Assembly (NCBI RefSeq): GCF_015490265.1
Contig: NZ_WFYD01000035.1
Location: forward strand, 1-41,338
DNA from: Sulfurivirga sp.
GTDB lineage: Bacteria > Pseudomonadota > Gammaproteobacteria > Thiomicrospirales > Thiomicrospiraceae
DNA length: 41,338 bases
Direction of reading: 5' to 3'
The translations under genes were made by a program, and so were the position numbers. Under the pieces are notes generated by a model. That model searched no databases, was not told the DNA's origin, and was given only the letters and a program-made list of their open reading frames with translations. Below are positions 28,629 through 36,417 of the stretch, piece after piece (the stretch's first letter is position 1; each line of letters starts with the position of its first letter).

Positions 28629-29901
28629 GGAAGAATCCGTCCATCTCCTGCACGCCGGGCAGCAGCTGGCAGCCGGGCGTGCCGTGGCAGGGCAGGTGAT
28701 CGATGGGCACGAGGCGGGCATCCGGCGTGCGTGTCAGGAAGGCGTTGATCTGTCCTCTGTTTTCAGCCGCCAGCACCGAGCAGGTGGCGTAGAGCATCCG
28801 GCCGCCCGGTTTGAGCAGCGGCCACAGGGCGTCCAGAATGGCCGCCTGCGTGCGGGTGAGGGCTTCAATGTCTTCGGGTGTGCGGTGCCACTTGATGTCC
28901 GGATGGCGGCGGATGATGCCGGTGGCCGAGCAGGGGGCGTCCAACAGAATGCGGTCGAAGGGTTCGCCGTCCCACCAGTCGTCGGGGCGGGCGGCATCTC
29001 CCTGGCGCACCTGCGCGTGCAGGCGCAGGCGCTCAAGGTTTTCCTGCAGCCGCTCGATGCGTGCGGGGTCCTTCTCCAGCGCCAGCACATGGGTCTGATC
29101 GCGGGTCAGTTCCAGCAGGTGGGTGGTCTTGCCGCCCGGCGCGGCGCAGGCGTCCAGAATGCGCTCGCCCGGCCGCGGATCGAGCAGGTGGGCCGCCTGC
29201 TGGGCGGCGGCGTCCTGCACCGAGAACCAGCCCTCATCGAAGCCGGGCAGGCGGCGCACGTCCGTGCCTTCCCGCAGCACCACCGCCTGAGGCGCCAGCG
29301 GATGGGGCCGAGGATCGAGCGCCGCCACATCCGGCAGGGCCATGAAGGCATCACGCTCGATTTTCAGCGGATTGACCCGCAGCGTCAGCGGGGGGTCTTC
29401 GTTGTTGGCCTCAAGGATCTGCGACCAGTGGTCGGGCCAGTCCCGTTTCAGCCGGTCGATCAGCCAGTCGGGGTGGCTGTAGCGGGCGCGGTCGCAGCAG
29501 GCCAGCCAGCGGGCGCGTTCTGCTTCATCGGTGCGGGTCAGGTTGCGCAGCACGCCGTTGATCAGCCCCCGCGCCCACTGTTTCTTCTTCGGCAGCAGGC
29601 GGATGGTTTCGTTGACGGCGGCGTGGGCGGGAATGGCATCCATGAAGTGGAGCTGAAAGGCGCCCAGTTCCAGCAGCAGGCCGATGTCCGCGTCCCGTGC
29701 CTTGAGGGGCCGTTTCATCAGGGGCTTCAGCAGCGCCTGCAGGCTGCCGTGCCAGCGCAGCACGCCGAACAGCAGCTTCTGCAGTAGCGGGCGCGCCTGC
29801 GGCGGGCAGCGGGACAGCAGTTCGGACTGCACGGCGCTCAGCGAGCGCCCCTCAAGCAGAACGGCCTTCAGACCCTCGAACGCCAACGCGCGGGCATTCA
29901 T
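28603..29901 (-). CDS. rsmB: 16S rRNA (cytosine(967)-C(5))-methyltransferase RsmB
   Basis: ILDACAAPGGKTTHLLEL, ILLDAPCSATGIIRRHPDIKW, YATCSVLAAEN. Confidence 0.96.
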   Translation of the reverse strand: MNARALAFEGLKAVLLEGRSLSAVQSELLSRCPPQARPLLQKLLFGVLRWHGSLQALLKPLMKRPLKARDADIGLLLELGAFQLHFMDAIPAHAAVNETIRLLPKKKQWARGLINGVLRNLTRTDEAERARWLACCDRARYSHPDWLIDRLKRDWPDHWSQILEANNEDPPLTLRVNPLKIERDAFMALPDVAALDPRPHPLAPQAVVLREGTDVRRLPGFDEGWFSVQDAAAQQAAHLLDPRPGERILDACAAPGGKTTHLLELTRDQTHVLALEKDPARIERLQENLERLRLHAQVRQGDAARPDDWWDGEPFDRILLDAPCSATGIIRRHPDIKWHRTPEDIEALTRTQAAILDALWPLLKPGGRMLYATCSVLAAENRGQINAFLTRTPDARLVPIDHLPCHGTPGCQLLPGVQEMDGFFHALLEKSP

Positions 29902-30176
29902 GCGGCGTGTGAGTCGCTGCCGGCGGTCAGCGTGTTTTCGTACAGGTCAATGATGGGGAAGCAGAGTTCGAAGTCGTCCCATTCCAGATCCCCGTCCGTA
30001 ATGCGGAAACGTGTAAAGTGTTCCGGCTCGGCATAACGGCGGATCAGAGGATTGGGATGCCGTACCAGGAAGGGAGCAAAGTCCACCTCACGGCTTTCAC
30101 CCGTATTGAATGTAAGCCGCAGTTTGAGCGGTCCGGTCTGTTCTGCATGCGTGATGGCCAGATAGGGCGCGTTCAT
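29898..30176 (-). CDS. DUF2442 domain protein
   Basis: LKLRLTFNTGESREVDFAPFLVRHPNPLIRRYAEPEHFTRFRITDGDLEWDDFELCFPIIDLYEN; overlaps rsmB by 4 nt. Confidence 0.8.
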   Translation of the reverse strand: MNAPYLAITHAEQTGPLKLRLTFNTGESREVDFAPFLVRHPNPLIRRYAEPEHFTRFRITDGDLEWDDFELCFPIIDLYENTLTAGSDSHAA

Positions 30177-30478
30177 CGGATGCTACCCTCAATTTCGATG
30201 CATTTGAGCGGGCGGTGGTAGACGAAATAGTCCACCCAGCTTCTGACAATTGTATCAGCAAAGGCGTTGACGACCGTTTCGAACGCCTTGCATTTGGCTG
30301 GCGGTAGCGGGCGTTTGCCACGGACGGGCAGAATCTCGATGCTGCGGATTTGTCCATTTTCGATGTGGAAGACGGCCTTGTTTTCACAGCCCTGAAAACG
30401 GCCATGCACATGAACGGGCTCATGCTCGTTGCTGTAGAAGAAAACCAGCACCCCAAGATACCTGAACAGCTTGGGCAC
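30173..30478 (-). CDS. DUF4160 domain protein
   Basis: MPKLFRYLGVLVFFYSNEHEPVHVHGRFQGCENKAVFHIENGQI; overlaps the DUF2442 gene by 4 nt. Confidence 0.82.
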   Translation of the reverse strand: MPKLFRYLGVLVFFYSNEHEPVHVHGRFQGCENKAVFHIENGQIRSIEILPVRGKRPLPPAKCKAFETVVNAFADTIVRSWVDYFVYHRPLKCIEIEGSIR

Positions 30479-30481
30479 GGT

Positions 30482-31405
30482 TCAGCCTCCCAGTCGTTTA
30501 CCGAGCAGGGCGTGACCGTTGGCGAAGTCGGCGGCGGGCATGGGGCGCTTGCCAGCGGGCTGAAGCGTGTGCACCCGCAACAGGCCTTCGCCGCAGGCGA
30601 TGTCGATGCCGTCCCGTTCCACCAGAATGACCTCGCCCGGGGTGTCATGGTGCGGGCCGGGCAGGGCGGTGGCGGTCAGCAGCTTGAGCGGCTTGCCGTC
30701 CAGTTGGGTGAAGGCGGTCGGCCAGGGGCTGAAGGCATGGATCTTGCGGCGGATGACTTCGGCCGGCTGAGACCAGTCGATCTCACCTTCCGCCTTGGTG
30801 AGCTTTTTGGCGTAGGTGGCCTGGCTTTCGTCCTGCGGTTCGGGCGTGAGCCGGTCCAGATTTTCCAGCGCCTCGACGATGGCCTCGGCGCCCAGCGCGC
30901 TCAGGCGGTCGTGCAGGGTCTGGGCGGTGTCCTGCGGGGTGATGGGTGTGGTCTTTTTCAGCAGCATGGGACCGGTGTCCAGGCCTTCGTCCATCTGCAT
31001 GATGGTCACGCCCGTTTCCGCATCGCCCGCCTCGATGGCGCGCTGAATGGGCGCGGCGCCCCGCCAGCGGGGCAGCAGCGAGGCGTGGATGTTGAGACAG
31101 CCTTTTTTCGGCGTGTCCAGAATGGCACGGGGCAGGATGAGGCCATAGGCCACCACCACCATCACTTCCGGTTCGAGGGCGGCCAGTTGCGCCCGCGCTT
31201 CGGGTGTTTTCAGGGTTTCCGGCTGAAAGACGGGCAGGCCGTGTTCCTGCGCCACCTGCTTGACGGGACTGGGACGCAGTTTCATGCCGCGGCCCGCGGG
31301 CCGGTCGGGCTGGGTGTAGACGCCGACGATCTGGTGGCCGGCGTCGATCAGCGCCCGCAGGGGGGCGACGGAGAATTCGGGCGTGCCGGCGAAGACAACT
31401 CTCAC
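30482..31405 (-). CDS. fmt: Methionyl-tRNA formyltransferase (GTG start)
   Basis: [61 protein letters not shown]. Confidence 0.97.
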   Translation of the reverse strand: MRVVFAGTPEFSVAPLRALIDAGHQIVGVYTQPDRPAGRGMKLRPSPVKQVAQEHGLPVFQPETLKTPEARAQLAALEPEVMVVVAYGLILPRAILDTPKKGCLNIHASLLPRWRGAAPIQRAIEAGDAETGVTIMQMDEGLDTGPMLLKKTTPITPQDTAQTLHDRLSALGAEAIVEALENLDRLTPEPQDESQATYAKKLTKAEGEIDWSQPAEVIRRKIHAFSPWPTAFTQLDGKPLKLLTATALPGPHHDTPGEVILVERDGIDIACGEGLLRVHTLQPAGKRPMPAADFANGHALLGKRLGG

Positions 31406-31896
31406 GCTTTCCGTTCCTTGCGGTATTTCTGCAGCAGGCGGTTGCGCTTGAGGCCAGAGAGGTGGTCGATGAACAGCACGCCGTTGAGATGGTCGATCTC
31501 GTGCTGCAGGCACACCGCCAGCAGGTCTTCCGCCTCGATCTCCACCGGCTGACCGTCACGGTCCAGCCCGCGCACCTTCACTTTGGAGGGGCGGCGCACC
31601 TTGGCGTAGATGCCGGGCAGGGAGAGGCAGCCCTCTTCGTATTCGATCAGCCCGTCGCTGGCGACGATCTCCGGATTGACCAGCGCAATGGGCTGGCTCT
31701 TGTCCTCGGTGACGTCCGCCACCAGCACGCGGATGTCACGACCCACCTGCGGGGCGGCTAGGCCGATGCCCGGGGCGTCGTACATGGTGTAGAGCATGTC
31801 GTCGATCAGATTGGCGATCTCGTCCGACATCTCCACCGGCTTGCACTGGGTGCGCAGGATTTCGTCAGGGTAGAGGCGGATGTCCAGCTTGTCCAT
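31402..31896 (-). CDS. def: Peptide deformylase
   Basis: [41 protein letters not shown]. Confidence 0.98.
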   Translation of the reverse strand: MDKLDIRLYPDEILRTQCKPVEMSDEIANLIDDMLYTMYDAPGIGLAAPQVGRDIRVLVADVTEDKSQPIALVNPEIVASDGLIEYEEGCLSLPGIYAKVRRPSKVKVRGLDRDGQPVEIEAEDLLAVCLQHEIDHLNGVLFIDHLSGLKRNRLLQKYRKERKA

Positions 31897-31907
31897 GGGG
31901 CGGTGTG

Positions 31908-31936
31908 TTCAATTCGTTGTCCGGACGTTTATTATA
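31908..31936. promoter_or_regulatory. Candidate divergent promoter region between def and dprA
   Basis: Minus strand TATAAT at 31936-31931 (towards def); plus strand TTCAAT-N16-TATTAT at 31908-31935 (towards dprA). Confidence 0.4.
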
Positions 31937-31942
31937 GGCGCC

Positions 31943-33034
31943 ATGGACGAGATGACCCGCATCTTCTGGCATCAGGCGCTGCAGGCTGCACTGACCGCGC
32001 CACAGGCGCAGGCGCTGTGGCAGACATGGGGGGCGACGGCGGTGGAGGTACCCGTGGCCGAACTGGTGGCGCAGGGGCTGACGGACAGTCAGGCGGCCCG
32101 TTTCCGGCAGGTGGATGATGAGGCGCTGGGCCGTTTCGAGGCATGGCTGGGGCAGGAACATCACTGGCTGATGACCTGTCTGGATGCGGACTGGCCGCCG
32201 CTGCTGGCGCAGTTGAGCGACGCACCGGCGATGCTGCTGGGGCTGGGCAGCCGTGCGTTGCTGTCGGATCCACAGATCGCCATTGTGGGGGCGCGCCATG
32301 CCAGCCGAGAGGGGCTGCGCAACGCGGAAACCTTCGCCGAGGCGCTGTCGCAGGCGGGCATCGCCGTCACCAGCGGGCTGGCGCACGGCATCGATGCGGC
32401 CGCCCATCGGGGGGCGCTGAAAGGACCGGGCGGCACCGTGGCGGTAGTGGGCACCGGGCCGGACCGGGTCTATCCGGCGGCCAACCGCGAGCTGGCTCAC
32501 CAGATTGCCGAACAGGGTGCGCTGGTGTCGGAGTTTCCGCTGGGCACGCCGCCCAGGGCGCAGAACTTTCCCCGCCGCAACCGCATCGTCAGCGGCCTGA
32601 GCGTGGGCACGCTGGTGGTGGAGGCGGCCGAACGCAGCGGCTCGCTCATCACCGCCCGGCTGGCCAGCCAGCAGGGGCGGGAGGTGTTCGCCATTCCCGG
32701 CTCCATCCACAACCCCATGGCTCGGGGCTGTCACAGGCTGATCCGTCAGGGCGCCAAGCTGGTGGAGACGGCGCAGGACATTCTCGAAGAGGTCTTTCCC
32801 CAGTTGCAGGCGCGGCTGGCGCTTGATGAGACGGCGCCTGCCGTGGATACGGCATCGCTTTCGACCGAGGCGCGGCAGCTGCTGGATCAGGTGGACTTCG
32901 ACCCGGTGTCGCTGGACGAGCTGGCAGTGCGCACCCGCTGGCCGGTGTCCAGTCTGCAGGGGGCGTTGCTGGAGCTTGAGCTGGCCGGCTGTGTGGAGGC
33001 GCTCCCCGGCGGGCAGTATCGAAGAATTTGCTGA
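31943..33034 (+). CDS. dprA: DNA processing protein DprA
   Basis: IAIVGARHASREGLRNAETFAEALSQAGIAVTSGLAHGIDAAAHRGAL; FPRRNRIVSGLSVGTLVVEAAERSGSLITARLA. Confidence 0.96.
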   Translation: MDEMTRIFWHQALQAALTAPQAQALWQTWGATAVEVPVAELVAQGLTDSQAARFRQVDDEALGRFEAWLGQEHHWLMTCLDADWPPLLAQLSDAPAMLLGLGSRALLSDPQIAIVGARHASREGLRNAETFAEALSQAGIAVTSGLAHGIDAAAHRGALKGPGGTVAVVGTGPDRVYPAANRELAHQIAEQGALVSEFPLGTPPRAQNFPRRNRIVSGLSVGTLVVEAAERSGSLITARLASQQGREVFAIPGSIHNPMARGCHRLIRQGAKLVETAQDILEEVFPQLQARLALDETAPAVDTASLSTEARQLLDQVDFDPVSLDELAVRTRWPVSSLQGALLELELAGCVEALPGGQYRRIC

Positions 33035-33123
33035 TCGGCGCTTGTGGCGGTGCGTTTTTCCGCTACCTTATTAAATAAACACGCAGGCGCATGCTGCGCC
33101 ATGATCACTATCTGGAAGCGTCT

Positions 33124-35490
33124 ATGAAGAATCTGGTCATTGTGGAATCGCCCGCCAAGGCGAAGACCATCGAGAAATTCCTCGGCAAGGATTTCACCGT
33201 CCGTTCCAGCTACGGGCATATCCGCGATCTGCCCAAGAAGGGGATGGGGGTGGACATTGAACACGGCTTCAAGCCCACCTATGAGATCTCGCCGGACAAG
33301 AAGAAGGTGGTGGCCGAGTTGCGCAAGCTGGCCAAGGAGGCGGAGGCCGTCTGGCTGGCCACGGATGAGGACCGCGAGGGGGAGGCCATCGCCTGGCATC
33401 TGGCCGAGGCGCTCAAGCTGGACAAGGCGACCACGCGGCGCATCGTGTTCCATGAGATCACCAGGCCGGCCATCGAGCAGGCGGTGGCCGCGCCGCGCAC
33501 CATTGACATGAACCTGGTGGACGCCCAGCAGGCGCGCCGCATTCTCGACCGCATCGTCGGTTTCGAACTCTCACCCATTCTGTGGAAGAAGATCCGCACG
33601 GGGCTTTCCGCCGGTCGGGTGCAGTCGGTGGCGGTGCGCCTGATCGTGGAGCGGGAGCGGGAGATTCAGGCCTTCGAGCCGGAGATCAGCTTCAAGGTGG
33701 CCGGCGAGCTGCTCAATGGCAGCGGCGAGGTGGTGCCCGTGCGGCTGGATGCGGCCTTTGACTCCGAATCCGCGGCCCACACTTTTCTGGAGGCAGCCGG
33801 ACTCAGCCGCATGACCGTGGCCAGCGTGGAGAAGAAGCCGGCGAAACGCAGCCCCAAACCACCGTTTACCACCTCCACCCTGCAGCAGGAGGCGGCGCAG
33901 AAGCTGGGCTTTTCCGTGCGTCAGACCATGAGTCTGGCCCAGCGGCTGTATGAGGCGGGCAAGATCACCTACATGCGTACCGACTCGGTCAACCTGTCGG
34001 AGCTGGCCATCGCGCAGGCGCGGGAGGTGATCAGCGCCGAGTATGGCCCTGAGTTCGTGCAGACGCGCCACTACAAGAGCAAGAGCGCCAATGCGCAGGA
34101 GGCCCATGAGGCCATCCGACCCACGGATCTGGCCGCAGAGGTCGTCTCCTCCGACCGCAATGAACAGCGTCTGTATGAGCTGATCCGCCGTCGCACGCTG
34201 GCCTCCCAGATGGCAGACGCCCGTCTTGAGCGCACCACGGTGCAGGTGACCCTGTCGGAGCGACCCGAGAAACTGGTGGCCAAAGGGGAGGTGATCCAGT
34301 TTCCCGGCTTCATGCGCGCCTATGGGGATGAGGAGGCCAAAAACACCCTGCTGCCGGCGCTGACCGAAGGGGAGGCGCTGTCGCTGGGCACCCTCAGCGC
34401 CCGTCAGAGCTTCAGCCGCCCGCCTGCCCGCTACAACGAGGCGGCGCTGGTGCGCACGCTGGAGGAGCTGGGCATCGGCCGGCCGTCCACCTACGCGCCT
34501 ACCATCGACACCATTCAGCAGCGCGGCTATGTGGTCAAGGAGGATCGCGAAGGCGTCGAGCGCAGCTACCGGGTGCTGACGCTGGATGACAGTGGGCAGG
34601 TGACCTCGGAGACCCGCACTGAGACTACCGGCGCCGAGCGGGCCAAGCTGTTCCCCACCGACATCGCCGGGGTGGTGACCGACTTTCTCGTCAAGCACTT
34701 CGGCGAGATCATGGACTACCACTTCACCGCCCATGTGGAGGAGGAGCTGGATGAGATCGCCGCCGGCGAGCTGGCCTGGCGCAGGATGCTGGAAGCGTTT
34801 TACGCCCGCTTCCATCCCAAGGTGGAGGCCGCCGAGCATGTCTCCCGCGAGGAAGCGGGTCAGGTGCGTCATCTGGGCACCGACCCGAAGACCGGCAAGC
34901 CGGTGATGGTCAAGGTGGGCCGCTATGGGGCCTATGTTCAGCTGGGCGATGGGGGCGAGGATGGTGAAGAAAAGCCGGTCTTTGCCAGCCTCAAACCCGG
35001 TCAGCGCATGGACACGCTCACGCTGGAGGAGGCGCTGGAGCTGTTCAAGCTGCCGCGGGAAATCGGCCGGATGCCGGAGGATTTTTCCGTCACCGCCGCC
35101 GACGGCACCCTGTTCGAAGTGAAGAAAGGGGCGACGCTGACCGCCAAACGCGGGCCCTTCGGGCCCTATCTGGAGTTCGGCCCCAAACAGTATGCGCCGC
35201 TCAAGGGCTATGACCCGCTTTCCATGACGCTGGAGGAAGCGGTGGATGTGGTCAAGGCTCATCTGGCGGCGCAGGCGGACAAGATCGTGCGCAGTTTCCC
35301 GGGCACGAGCATCAAGATTCTCAAGGGGCGCTGGGGACCCTACATCACCGATACGGAAACGAAGAAGAACGCCAAGATCGCCAAGAACGAAGATCCCCTG
35401 GCGCTGACGCTGGAAGAGTGCCGAAAGCGCTTGGATGAAGCGCCGGAGCCGAAGCGTCGCGGGCGTCGCGTGGCACGCAGGAAATCCTGA
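33124..35490 (+). CDS. topA: DNA topoisomerase I
   Basis: MKNLVIVESPAKAKTIEKFLGKDFTVRSSYGHIRDLP; GKITYMRTDSVNLS; C-terminal basic repeats without obvious zinc ribbons. Confidence 0.97.
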   Translation: MKNLVIVESPAKAKTIEKFLGKDFTVRSSYGHIRDLPKKGMGVDIEHGFKPTYEISPDKKKVVAELRKLAKEAEAVWLATDEDREGEAIAWHLAEALKLDKATTRRIVFHEITRPAIEQAVAAPRTIDMNLVDAQQARRILDRIVGFELSPILWKKIRTGLSAGRVQSVAVRLIVEREREIQAFEPEISFKVAGELLNGSGEVVPVRLDAAFDSESAAHTFLEAAGLSRMTVASVEKKPAKRSPKPPFTTSTLQQEAAQKLGFSVRQTMSLAQRLYEAGKITYMRTDSVNLSELAIAQAREVISAEYGPEFVQTRHYKSKSANAQEAHEAIRPTDLAAEVVSSDRNEQRLYELIRRRTLASQMADARLERTTVQVTLSERPEKLVAKGEVIQFPGFMRAYGDEEAKNTLLPALTEGEALSLGTLSARQSFSRPPARYNEAALVRTLEELGIGRPSTYAPTIDTIQQRGYVVKEDREGVERSYRVLTLDDSGQVTSETRTETTGAERAKLFPTDIAGVVTDFLVKHFGEIMDYHFTAHVEEELDEIAAGELAWRRMLEAFYARFHPKVEAAEHVSREEAGQVRHLGTDPKTGKPVMVKVGRYGAYVQLGDGGEDGEEKPVFASLKPGQRMDTLTLEEALELFKLPREIGRMPEDFSVTAADGTLFEVKKGATLTAKRGPFGPYLEFGPKQYAPLKGYDPLSMTLEEAVDVVKAHLAAQADKIVRSFPGTSIKILKGRWGPYITDTETKKNAKIAKNEDPLALTLEECRKRLDEAPEPKRRGRRVARRKS

Positions 35491-35501
35491 AGGAGGGGGC
35501 C

Positions 35502-35972
35502 ATGAAACCTGAACCGAACCGGGAGACGGAGGTCAAGCTGGACATCGGCCTTGCGGTGCTGCTCACCATGGTGGGCGTGGTATTGCTGGCGGTGCTGCTG
35601 CTGGCGCTGATGGCCTTCGCGCCGGTGATTCTGGCGCTGCTGTCGGCGTGGATCGCCTGGACCGAGTGGCGCCGCACTCGCCGGCTGGGGCTGGACCATC
35701 GGGGCTACCGCTGGCTGGGGCGGTTCTGGTTCGTGGCTTTCTGGAGTATTCTCGGCGTGGCCGGCGTGCTCATCTTCGCCGCGTGGATGGAGTATGCGCT
35801 GGTCTACAACGAGATTAGGGTGGCCATCGCGACCGCGTGGCACAAGTACACTTGGCCCTATCTGTGGACCTTCGGCGGCGTGTTCGTGCTGGTTCTGCTG
35901 GTGCTGGGCGTCGAGCGGGCGTGGATTACGGTGAGGGGGCGCTTCGAGCAGTGGGTGCGTGCCCATGAATGA
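35502..35972 (+). CDS. Small membrane protein of unknown function
   Basis: 156 aa, multiple hydrophobic segments; AGGAGG upstream (gaaggaggggccATG). Confidence 0.6.
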   Translation: MKPEPNRETEVKLDIGLAVLLTMVGVVLLAVLLLALMAFAPVILALLSAWIAWTEWRRTRRLGLDHRGYRWLGRFWFVAFWSILGVAGVLIFAAWMEYALVYNEIRVAIATAWHKYTWPYLWTFGGVFVLVLLVLGVERAWITVRGRFEQWVRAHE

Positions 35973-36375
35973 ACGCCGGCGGCAGATCGGCATCGGTCTG
36001 ACGGGACTGATACTGTGGGCCATGAGCCTGCCGTGGGTCGTGCAGATCGTGCAATTCGGGCTGGCGCGGGGCACCGGTTCCGCCATGGACATGCTGGTGG
36101 TGGCGGCCATGATCGCCATGAGCGTGTCGGTGCTGGCATGGATCTGTCAGCTGTGCCTGCCCGGTCGGGTGGGGCGGCTGCGCTGGTGGCTGATCGGCGT
36201 GCTGCTGGGGCTGGCGGTGTATGGCTGGATCAGCGTCAATGTGCTCATGGCGCCGGAAAAGGTGTTTGACGGCATGCCGCTGTGGCAGGTTGCGGTGATG
36301 ACGCTGGGGCCGGTGGGGCTGACCGGCTGGCTGCTGCTCAGTCTGCCCTATTACTGGGGGCTGTTCCGCCGCTGA
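35965..36375 (+). CDS. Small membrane protein of unknown function
   Basis: MNERRRQIGIGLTGLILWAMSLPWVVQIV; four hydrophobic segments; 8-nt overlap with the preceding ORF. Confidence 0.6.
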   Translation: MNERRRQIGIGLTGLILWAMSLPWVVQIVQFGLARGTGSAMDMLVVAAMIAMSVSVLAWICQLCLPGRVGRLRWWLIGVLLGLAVYGWISVNVLMAPEKVFDGMPLWQVAVMTLGPVGLTGWLLLSLPYYWGLFRR

Positions 36376-36417
36376 GCCGGCCGGCATCGCGCTGGTCGGG
36401 CGCTGTTCCGGGGCCGG

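Noticed and set aside
33034-33123. Promoter for topA (TTATTAAAT stretch)
   Set aside because: AT-rich candidate -10 present, but no acceptable -35 at proper spacing could be assigned.
33571-35262. 563-aa minus-strand ORF opposite topA
   Set aside because: Antisense shadow ORF; topA is clear on the + strand.
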